The translations under genes were made by a program, and so were the position numbers. From Thermoplasmata archaeon (GTDB taxonomy: Bacteria; Actinomycetota; Acidimicrobiia; Acidimicrobiales; Acidimicrobiaceae), in assembly GCA_021836665.1 (NCBI GenBank), contig JAKBHQ010000044.1, positions 1 to 5,847 on the forward strand: a stretch of 5,847 nt of DNA, in the 5' to 3' direction. Within the stretch, counting starts at the first letter, position 1; every line of letters starts with the position of its first letter. Positions 1 through 5,510 of this stretch are shown piece after piece. Under the pieces are notes generated by a model that saw only the letters and a program-made list of their open reading frames with translations, searched no databases and had not been told where the DNA came from.

Positions 1-13
1 TTTAGATCTCTCA

Positions 14-44
14 ACAACTGAAGCGACGAAGGTGCTTCAGTTGT
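14..44. repeat. 11-bp perfect inverted repeat (hairpin) ahead of the ISL3 remnant
   Basis: Bases 14-24 (ACAACTGAAGC) are the exact reverse complement of bases 34-44 (GCTTCAGTTGT), with a 9-base loop. The hairpin ends 4 bases before the GTG at 49, where the recognisable transposase frame begins. Neither side has a run of T typical of an intrinsic terminator, so I do not call it one. It could be a decayed terminator, a structure near the end of the insertion sequence, or a hairpin limiting read-through translation of the transposase. The repeat itself is directly visible; its role is unknown. Confidence 0.6.
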
Positions 45-48
45 AATT

Positions 49-1414
49 GTGAGAAAACAGACAGAAAACACCTTCGTCCTGTCCGAGGCCAGTGAAATCC
101 TCGAGGCCCTCGTCGGCTTGAGGGATGTGCGAGAGCTGCACTACCAGCGCCAAGTACCCGAAGTAGCCCTCGTGATTGAGCAGTTGGCGAAGGATGCTCG
201 CCGTCGCCCGTGCAAACTTTCCGCCCAGCTGAAAGGATCGTCCCCTTGTCCCCTACGTCAATTTGCCCGTTTGCGGCGCACCCATGCGTCTCACCTGGAA
301 GAAACACGGTCTGCGCTGTGTGCATGAGGACTTCGCTCTGAACAGTTGGGTGTTGAGTGATCATTGAATCGCGGAGAAGGACTGTCTTTGACGACCAGCG
401 CGGCCAAGTGGGCGACGCTTCCGATCGGCATTGGTCGCATTGCTTTAGAGGTGGTCAAAGGGCTTAACTGCGACTGGGATACCGTCAATGACTCTGTTAC
501 CACCTAGGGCGAAGCGTTGCTCGAGGCCGACAAGAAACGCCTTAGTCGCACCGGCACCATCGGGCTTGACGAGACGGGTTTCGTCAAGTTTGCAGGTAAC
601 CACGCCAGCTTCGCCACGACCGTCACCGGCGTTGAGCACCACCAGATCATCGACATCCAGCCTGTATTTATCTCACGCGCAATTACGTGGACGTGGCTCA
701 TTCTCTCAAAGATCAGAGCGGCGACTGGAAGAGTCGCGTCACCTTCGGCGAGCTCGACATGTCCAACGTCTAAGCGGCGATTCTGTCCCAAGCGGCCCAA
801 ATAGCAGGTCCCTTTTATGTGATTTCACTAGCTAATTGAGTCTTGGACGCAGTGCGACGGCGAGTGCAAACCTAACAGACCAGACACCGGGGCCGACGAG
901 ACAACTCGCCGTACAGAGTTTGCCGAACCCTATTGGTGGGCGAGGAGAAGCTCGACGAGACCGCTGGCGCTCGCCTCGCCTCGCTTCACTGCTCGCTCTC
1001 CTTGACCCCAACGCTGAGGTGGCTCTGTCCCACCAGGTGAAAAAACGCCAGCGCGGTTTCTGTAGAACCCTCAATGCAACCGAGGCGAGGGTCATACTCG
1101 AAGAAGTCAAAGAGCACTGTCTGCGTTCGGCCATGCCATCGGAGATTCAAAAACTAAGACGCACTACCTGTCGCTGCTTCGAAAAGATCTGCAACTTCCA
1201 TTTGGCTTGTGTGAGCAACGGTCCCACCGAAGCGATAAACGACTTGATCAATCGGATCAAGTGGGTCGGTTTTGGCTTTCGTAACTTCCAGAACTATCGA
1301 ATAGGCGCACTGCTTTACGCTGGCAAGCCGATCTGGCGAGTGCTCCGCTCGATCGTGGTGCTACGAAGCTCACCTCACCGGAATTTGATGGGCCATTTAT
1401 GCTCGCGACCATAG
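49..1414 (+). pseudogene. decayed ISL3-family transposase, several frameshifts and stops
   Basis: ISL3 transposases are DDE enzymes that cut and paste their own element. The protein can be pieced together from five segments. First, about 49-240 carries a start like LVGLRDVRELHYQRQVPEV. Second, about 242-367 reads PLVPYVNLPVCGAPMRLTWK then stops at TGA 365. Third, about 388-680 contains CDWDTVNDSV, an in-frame TAG at 505, and the first catalytic-Asp motif GLDET (562-576). Fourth, about 681-985 has stops at 771, 837 and 873 and reads VLDAVRRRVQ near its middle. Fifth, about 985-1414 holds the conserved end SNGPTEAIN followed by VGFGFRNFQNYRIGALLYAG. The order and spacing match a full-length family member. 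The middle catalytic region is poorly preserved. It cannot make transposase. A stretch at 1376-1394 (ACCGGAATTTGATGGGCC) might be a right end, but no matching left end is visible in the window. Family assignment comes from recognised motifs, not a search. Confidence 0.88.
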
Positions 1415-1510
1415 CTGAAACTGCTAGACCTTAGGACGAGCATCGCGACAACCGGTTCCGATCGCATGCTTCGTAATGACTACACTTTGTTTGGCAACTC
1501 CTAACAACCC

Positions 1511-1540
1511 TTGAGTTGTAAACCTTATATGTTGTATACT
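1511..1540 (+). promoter_or_regulatory. promoter and possible operator of the toxin-antitoxin operon
   Basis: A -35 like TTGAGT (1511-1516) and a near-consensus -10 TATACT (1535-1540) are separated by 18 bases. The -10 ends 6 bases before the toxin ATG at 1547, so transcription should begin at or within a base or two of that ATG. The hexamer GTTGTA occurs twice in the same orientation, at 1515-1520 and 1531-1536, 16 bases apart, overlapping the edge of the -35 and the -10. Such repeats could be bound by the HTH antitoxin, which in this family usually represses its own operon. The promoter is well supported by sequence; the operator role is inference. Confidence 0.6.
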
Positions 1541-1546
1541 GTCCCT

Positions 1547-1900
1547 ATGTGGGATGTGGATCTTGAACTCGTGGAGTCCTGGCTCGAGGACCTCGATCAG
1601 AACTCCTACGAGCAGGTTATCGCTGCTCTGGAGTTGCTCTGTGACCGAGGCCCACAGCTTGGACGTCCGTTGGTCGATACCGTGAAGGCATCACGTCACA
1701 AGAACATGAAGGAGTTGCGTCCAGGCTCTCGGGGGCGCTCCGAGTTGAGAATTCTTTTCGCCTTCGATTTAGAACGAAATGCAGTCCTGCTTGTGGCGGG
1801 TGATAAATCGAGAAGTTGGAAGAAGTGGTATGAGGTGAACATTCCGGTTGCCGATAGCCACTTCGATGAGCACATTAGGAAACAGAAAGGAGGACTTTAA
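1547..1900 (+). CDS. RelE/HigB-like toxin of a type II toxin-antitoxin pair
   Basis: This 117-residue protein resembles the Gp49/HigB branch of the RelE/ParE superfamily, whose members usually cut mRNA on the ribosome and are held inactive by the partner antitoxin. The recognisable core is KELRPGSRGRSELRILFAFD (residues 55-74), followed by AVLLVAGDK (79-87) and the basic-aromatic stretch WKKWYEVNIPVADSHFDEH (91-109). The N-terminal part, rich in acidic and leucine residues, should form the usual two helices. I chose ATG 1547 although the frame is open from a TTG at 1511, because that TTG is the -35 element and the -10 lies between the two. The start would thus have no leader or Shine-Dalgarno site. 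The stop overlaps the antitoxin start by one base (TAATG), so the two are probably translationally coupled. The reading frame is intact and of usual length. Family: fairly sure; RNase activity: inferred from the family. Confidence 0.88.
   Translation: MWDVDLELVESWLEDLDQNSYEQVIAALELLCDRGPQLGRPLVDTVKASRHKNMKELRPGSRGRSELRILFAFDLERNAVLLVAGDKSRSWKKWYEVNIPVADSHFDEHIRKQKGGL
1886..1894 (+). promoter_or_regulatory. strong ribosome binding site for the antitoxin
   Basis: AAAGGAGGA lies inside the last toxin codons, with GGAGG six bases before the antitoxin ATG at 1900. It contrasts with the toxin, which has no such site. This arrangement would favour higher translation of the antitoxin than of the toxin from one mRNA. 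Confidence 0.75.
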
Positions 1901-2205
1901 TGACAAAGAATCTGGAGCACATGCTCGCAAAGCGTCCCGTCAACCGCGAGGTTGTGGAGAATCACAAAAAACGAATGTTAGAGGAAGTTAGGGCTTATCG
2001 CCTTCGCGAGCTACGCGAAGCTTCTGACATCACCCAGGTGGAACTTGCTAGCCGCCTGAAGGTCAGTCAGAATCGCGTCTCACGGATCGAAAAGGGCGAC
2101 ATCGAACGAGCGCAGCTCGACACGCTACGAAAGTATGTCGAGGCGGTCGGTGGTGAATTGAGAGTCGAGGTGGAAATTGGCGACGAACGTTTTCTGATAG
2201 CGTAA
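1900..2205 (+). CDS. XRE-family HTH antitoxin (HigA-like)
   Basis: This 101-residue protein is the likely antitoxin and autorepressor for the preceding toxin. Residues 1-43 form a charged helical stretch. A Cro/C1-type helix-turn-helix follows, with the core TQVELASRLKVSQNRVSRIE at residues 45-64. The end, LDTLRKYVEAVGGELRVEVE (about 73-92), is the usual short C-terminal tail of antitoxins in this group. It starts at the ATG overlapping the toxin stop and has a strong Shine-Dalgarno site. In toxin-first operons of this kind the antitoxin neutralises the toxin and the pair represses its promoter; here the GTTGTA repeats at 1515-1536 are candidate sites. No clear intrinsic terminator follows: only a weak 5-bp hairpin at 2219-2233 without a T run. 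Function is inferred from the domain and the pairing. Confidence 0.9.
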   Translation: MTKNLEHMLAKRPVNREVVENHKKRMLEEVRAYRLRELREASDITQVELASRLKVSQNRVSRIEKGDIERAQLDTLRKYVEAVGGELRVEVEIGDERFLIA

Positions 2206-2452
2206 CTTTTTGCAGAAGTAGCCGTCAAGGCTAGATCTAACTGTGCTGCATGAAGTGATAACCCCTCAGCCGATGTTTCGTTAAAGTTTGTACTCACAAT
2301 TACTGGAAACGGCAGGCCGCCGAAGGAGCACGATATTATTGATGATCGGACGAGGTCGCACAGCGAAGTATGGATCCTACGTTAAATATCGGTCGGTTCT
2401 TACTTCTCCGTAGCGAAATCCGCCTGGACTTTCTGAACGGACTCGACTGTCC
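2206..2452. other. unassigned region between antitoxin and oxygenase fragment
   Basis: I find no convincing gene, RNA gene or mobile-element end here. There is a weak hairpin at 2219-2233 (TAGCC/GGCTA). The - strand frame of the oxygenase fragment stays open down to 2336, but below about 2453 it no longer resembles that family and turns rich in Arg, Ser and Lys, as a non-coding frame would. The region is probably the debris between two insertion or deletion points. Confidence 0.4.
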
Positions 2453-2806
2453 GACCACGTCACAGACGATTGTCCCCGCGTCGTCGTAGGCGTTGAGGAC
2501 GTGGAAGACGTAGCAAGACTCCATTTCGCACCAGGCGATCTGGCTTGCGTCACCGTCCCGGGGAAGGAGGCTCACCCGAGCGGGCTGGTCCGGGTTCCAC
2601 TTGTAAGGGAACGACGACCCGGCCATTGCCCGCTCCAGGTCGAAGGTGACTGGGAGGTCGAGGAGCACGGCATACGTGCTCGCGAGGGCCATGTCATAAA
2701 CCATCGGTCCTTCGACCACTGGCACCTCGACGGCCTTAGGTACCGTTCCGTCTTTGCCGATCACCACGATCAGCAGGCGACCTCACTTCCAGTGGTAGGC
2801 CACCAC
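2453..2806 (-). pseudogene. internal fragment of a carotenoid oxygenase-family gene
   Basis: Read on the - strand from about 2806, the frame gives VVAYHWK, a TGA at 2785-2783, then about 110 residues typical of the carotenoid cleavage dioxygenase / lignostilbene dioxygenase family (iron enzymes that split double bonds in carotenoids or stilbenes). Landmarks are LLDLPVTFDLERAMAG, the FPYKWNP segment, ARVSLLPRDGDASQIAWCE, and CYVFHVLNAYDD, whose His is one of the four iron ligands. An earlier ligand, expected in a motif like MVHDFA, is here MVYDMA: the His codon is TAT at 2698-2696, so an iron ligand is lost. Family members run to roughly 450-500 residues; only a piece from the middle to later part is present, with both ends missing. 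Resemblance ends near 2453. The upstream joint is to an IS607 recombinase fragment. It is clearly dead. The family call rests on motif recognition. Confidence 0.72.
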
Positions 2807-3056
2807 CATCCTCGCAGCGGTCGCCCACGACGTGAGCGGTGCCACCTGCCGCTCTAGATCTGCCCGCCGATCGTGGGAGGACACCAGAGCGTAGACCACT
2901 GTTTTGGTCTTCTCCACCGAGGCTGCACCATCAAGGTTTACCAGGATGAGTTGCCCAATTCTCTGAAGGAACAGGCAACTTCCCCTCTTGGTACCACCGG
3001 CAGGAGGTGTGCTTATTCACTCCCACTCGATTCGCCCGTTCTGATAGGTTCGCCAT
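2798..3056 (-). pseudogene. IS607-type serine recombinase (TnpA), N-terminal fragment with frameshift
   Basis: TnpA of IS607-type elements is a small serine recombinase with a MerR-like DNA-binding domain at its start. From ATG 3056 the - strand reads MANLSERANRVGVNKHT, then RWYQEGKLPVP, ending at 2967: the HTH domain. One extra base at 2966 (or two lost) shifts the frame, and it continues as QRIGQLILVNLDGAASVEKT, then TVVYALVSSHDRRADLERQ and WATAARMVVA, ending about 2798. The YALVSSHD block is the start of the catalytic domain, normally YARVSSHD; the serine is kept but the conserved Arg is Leu. The rest of the catalytic domain is missing; the frame runs straight into the oxygenase fragment. 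No tnpB is seen. It is not functional. The HTH half and catalytic half fit end to end once the shift is undone, which makes the call strong. Confidence 0.85.
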
Positions 3057-3265
3057 TACGTACTAGCGCAAGTGTTTACACACAAACGATGAATTCAACT
3101 AGCATCAGCAGCGAACCCCGGGAAAAGAGAGGTATTCACAGGTACCCAAGAATTCGGCGAGGCTATTCATAAACAAGCAGTTCAGGGGCCAGTTTGTTGA
3201 GTCGGTGAGTGAATACACATGTCTTTTCTTACCGAGTGCGAAAGTCGGGACATAGACTTGGCCGC
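3057..3265. other. non-coding stretch between the recombinase remnant and the ABC operon
   Basis: This stretch should include whatever is left of the IS607-type element's end upstream of tnpA and the control region of the ABC operon. IS607-type elements lack terminal inverted repeats and do not make long target duplications, so the edge cannot be placed by eye. I see no tRNA, strong terminator or convincing repeat. An alternative GTG start for the ABC ATPase lies at 3209, in frame, again with no clear ribosome binding site. Confidence 0.4.
3253..3258 (+). promoter_or_regulatory. possible -10 element of the ABC exporter operon
   Basis: TAGACT fits the loose actinobacterial -10 pattern TAnnnT and ends 7 bases before the GTG at 3266, which would again make a leaderless mRNA. 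No good -35 is seen at the right distance. Weak evidence. Confidence 0.25.
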
Positions 3266-4117
3266 GTGACCGCAAATGTTATCGAAGTGGAGAACCTTTC
3301 GAAGAGCTATAAGGGTAGGCAAGTGCTGAATAGCCTGAGTTTTCAAGTAGAGAAAAACTCATGTGTTGCCGTGCTTGGCCCAAATGGCGCTGGGAAGACC
3401 ACCACCGTGGAGATTCTCGAGGGATACAGGACTTTCGATTCAGGAAGGATTTCAGTCCTCGGCCAAGCACCTCAAAATTCCGGCACAAGCTGGCGTGCCC
3501 GGATTGGCATCGTGCTTCAGAGCACCGGAGACCTAGGGGAGCTACGAGTCAAGGAGGCGATCGATTTCTTTTCTTCTCTCTACCCAAATCCTCGGCAAGC
3601 GGAAGAAGTAATAGAACTGGTCGGACTGACTGAACAGCGCAAGCTCCCCGTAAGGGTGCTCTCCGGAGGGCAGAGGCGGAGGGTTGACGTTGCCCTTGGA
3701 ATAGTAGGTCGGCCGGAGCTGCTTTTCCTCGACGAGCCGACGACGGGATTTGACCCCGAAGCCAGGCGACAGTTTTGGGACCTGATCTCGAGTCTCAAGC
3801 AGTTGGGCACCACCATCGTGCTGACTACCCACTATCTCGAGGAGGCGGAAGCACTTGCCGACAAGATAATAGTAATAAACAAGGGGAGGGTTATCACCGA
3901 AGGTCCACCCGACGAACTTGGACGCGGACCGGATGAGGACTGCCTCGTGAAGTGGAGGAAGGACGATGGTGAGAAAGTCGAAATCCGCACATCTGAGCCG
4001 TCGTTCTTGGTTGCTTCGGCTTACAAGGAGAGCGGAGGCGAGCTAGTAGGTCTCGAGGTGTACAGACCGAGCCTGGAGGACCGATACCTCAAGCTGATTT
4101 CGGAGGAGGACCGGTGA
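3266..4117 (+). CDS. ABC exporter ATP-binding protein (DrrA/CcmA type)
   Basis: This protein of 283 residues supplies ATP hydrolysis to an ABC-2-type exporter. Numbered from GTG 3266, it has the Walker A GPNGAGKTT (38-46), Q-loop Gln in IVLQ (85), signature LSGGQ (132-136), Walker B LLFLDEP (152-158), D-loop GFD, and the switch His in TTHYLEEAEAL (189). All key residues are present, so it should be active. The last 80 or so residues form the usual accessory C-terminal domain of this subfamily. I prefer GTG 3266 because the family normally begins just before a strand like VIEVENLSKSY; the frame is also open from GTG 3209, which would add 19 basic residues of no known role. Neither start has a clear Shine-Dalgarno site. 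The stop overlaps the permease start (GTGA), so the two form one operon. Substrate unknown: drugs, lipids or polysaccharides are all possible in this group. Confidence 0.93.
   Translation: MTANVIEVENLSKSYKGRQVLNSLSFQVEKNSCVAVLGPNGAGKTTTVEILEGYRTFDSGRISVLGQAPQNSGTSWRARIGIVLQSTGDLGELRVKEAIDFFSSLYPNPRQAEEVIELVGLTEQRKLPVRVLSGGQRRRVDVALGIVGRPELLFLDEPTTGFDPEARRQFWDLISSLKQLGTTIVLTTHYLEEAEALADKIIVINKGRVITEGPPDELGRGPDEDCLVKWRKDDGEKVEIRTSEPSFLVASAYKESGGELVGLEVYRPSLEDRYLKLISEEDR
4102..4110 (+). promoter_or_regulatory. ribosome binding site for the ABC permease
   Basis: GGAGGAGGA sits in the last codons of the ATPase gene, ending 3 bases before the permease GTG; the first GGAGG is 7 bases away. It supports GTG 4114 as the start and coupled translation. 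Confidence 0.7.
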
Positions 4118-4959
4118 AATCTGTTTTGGAGGTGGGTTTTACAAGGGGTTTGCTGGAGATCAAGGAGTTCTTCCGTGAGCGGGACGCAGTGATCTTTACC
4201 GCCGCACTCCCTGCGGTTATGTTGATCCTATTTGCAGCGATATTCCATTTCAAGGCGCCCGGGACCAACGTCCCAGCGGCACAGATTTACACCACGGGAC
4301 TCATGGCTGGCGGAGTCGCCTCGACCTCTTTCGTTTCGATGGCTGTAGCAATAGCCGTAGAGCGTGATACCGGCGGACTGAAGCGGCTGGCTGGGACTCC
4401 GATGCCACGTTCAGCGTACTTTATCGGCAAGGTCATTCGAGTGGTTGTCGTGAGCGTGGTCGAGATCGCACTGCTCCTACTAATTGGGGTAGTTTTCTAC
4501 CACGTCAAGCTTCCGCGAACATTCGCATTGTGGTGGACATTGATCTGGGTAACCCTCCTTGGAAGCGCAGTACTTGGACTGCTGGGAGTGGCAGTTTCGA
4601 GCCTGCCCCGGAGTTCCAGATCGGCTCCGGCTGTCGTAAACCTCCCGTTCATAGTTCTTGAATTTCTCTCCGGTATCTTCATTCCGTTCTTCCTGCTCTC
4701 CAAAGGGATTCAGCACTTTGCGCTCCTGTTGCCCCTGGCACAGCTTGCCGAGGGGTATCGGAGCGCCCTGCTTCCCGCCACATTTGCTCACCTAGAGGTT
4801 GGCGGGCACTGGAGTCATCTCGCTGTACTTGAAAACCTGCTCGCTTGGTTGGTAATCGGGTTCGCTGCGAGCTTATTTAGCTTTAGCTGGGGTACTGAGC
4901 GTTCCAGAGGCAAGTTTTCCAGGTCAAAAAGCCACGCAAAGATCGAACAAGAAAACTAG
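4114..4959 (+). CDS. ABC-2 type exporter permease (DrrB-like)
   Basis: This 281-residue membrane protein is the likely partner of the ATPase just upstream and should form the export channel in the cell membrane. Six hydrophobic segments can be seen: about residues 25-46, 58-82, 103-129, 135-162, 172-196 and 236-259. Between the second and third lies the cytoplasmic stretch ERDTGGLKRLAGTPMPRSAY (83-102), typical of ABC-2 permeases. The segment VNLPFIVLEFLSGIFIPFFL (175-194) matches the family's conserved fifth segment. The tail after 260 is short, charged and cytoplasmic. The start GTG overlaps the ATPase stop by four bases and has a strong ribosome binding site, so it is surely co-transcribed. 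The gene ends 17 bases before the convergent kdpC with no terminator hairpin between them. Substrate cannot be told from the sequence. Confidence 0.92.
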   Translation: MKSVLEVGFTRGLLEIKEFFRERDAVIFTAALPAVMLILFAAIFHFKAPGTNVPAAQIYTTGLMAGGVASTSFVSMAVAIAVERDTGGLKRLAGTPMPRSAYFIGKVIRVVVVSVVEIALLLLIGVVFYHVKLPRTFALWWTLIWVTLLGSAVLGLLGVAVSSLPRSSRSAPAVVNLPFIVLEFLSGIFIPFFLLSKGIQHFALLLPLAQLAEGYRSALLPATFAHLEVGGHWSHLAVLENLLAWLVIGFAASLFSFSWGTERSRGKFSRSKSHAKIEQEN

Positions 4960-4976
4960 GACAGAGGAAGATTGGG

Positions 4977-5510
4977 TCATTTGATCTTCGAAAGAGCGAC
5001 GTTGAGGGCCAAAACGTTTACGTATGGAGATCCCAAAAAGCCAAACTGCCTTCCGATGATTTCCGATCTCACCAACTGATCCACTTTGGACGTGGATAGT
5101 TGACGGGCTCTAGCGACGCTCGCTGCCTGAGCGTAAGCGGCATTGACTGAGATGTCTGGGTCAAGACCGCTTCCCGAATTGACGACTAACGATTGGGTTG
5201 GGGTGATCCCCCGAGACTCGTAGTAGGCAATAAGGGCCTTCGTCTTTTCATAGAGCACCTTTGAGTTCGGTCCTAGGTTGCTACCACCCGTCGAAGAAGG
5301 GTTGTAAGGATCGGGCCTTCCGTGGAACCAACTACTGCCGGTGAACTTCTGTCCAATTAGGGCCGAACCGTATCTGCTTATAGAACCGTTCGCTTGGTAA
5401 CTGAAGGTGCTCTGAGCCAATCCAAGTGCGGCTAATGGGTAGATCACCCCGCAGATTGCGGCGAAAATCACCATGATAATCAGAGATCGCTTAAGCGGTA
5501 TGAGTAACAT
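4977..5510 (-). CDS. kdpC: potassium-transporting ATPase subunit KdpC
   Basis: KdpC is the single-span accessory subunit of the high-affinity K+ pump KdpFABC, which is made when potassium is scarce. The 177-residue protein has one membrane segment near the N-terminus (about 9-33, ending YPLAALGLAQ) and then an extracytoplasmic domain with the family blocks: QANGS (39-43), IGQKFTGSSWFHGRPDPYN (52-70), STGGSNLGPNSK (73-84), SGSGLDPDISVNAAYAQAAS (112-131) and FGFLGSPYVNVLALNVAL (156-173). Length is close to the usual 180-200. The ATG shares one base with the kdpB stop (TAATG on this strand); the only hint of a ribosome site is a GGGG in the last kdpB codons, so it probably relies on coupling to kdpB. 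It is the last gene of its operon on this side: no kdpD or kdpE follows, since the next gene is convergent and unrelated. Confidence 0.96.
   Translation of the reverse strand: MLLIPLKRSLIIMVIFAAICGVIYPLAALGLAQSTFSYQANGSISRYGSALIGQKFTGSSWFHGRPDPYNPSSTGGSNLGPNSKVLYEKTKALIAYYESRGITPTQSLVVNSGSGLDPDISVNAAYAQAASVARARQLSTSKVDQLVRSEIIGRQFGFLGSPYVNVLALNVALSKIK

Noticed and set aside
1376..1394. Possible right inverted repeat of the ISL3 element
   Set aside because: It looks like some ISL3 ends, but no matching left copy or target duplication is in the window, so the end cannot be confirmed.
836..1414. A stand-alone 192-codon gene on the + strand
   Set aside because: Its second half is the C-terminus of the ISL3 transposase; the first 50 codons are out of frame with the family. 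It is part of the pseudogene, not a gene.
2219..2233. Terminator after the antitoxin gene
   Set aside because: The stem is only 5 bp and no T run follows; too weak to call.
2336..2452. C-terminal continuation of the oxygenase fragment
   Set aside because: The frame is open, but the residues after about 2453 do not match the family in this or the other two frames, so I ended the fragment there.
2501..2857. Open frame of 118 codons on the + strand
   Set aside because: It is the antisense shadow of the oxygenase fragment; rich in His, Arg and Pro with no family resemblance.
2873..3172. Open frame of 99 codons on the + strand
   Set aside because: It lies antisense to the IS607-type recombinase remnant, has no recognisable family or ribosome site, and its codons look non-coding.
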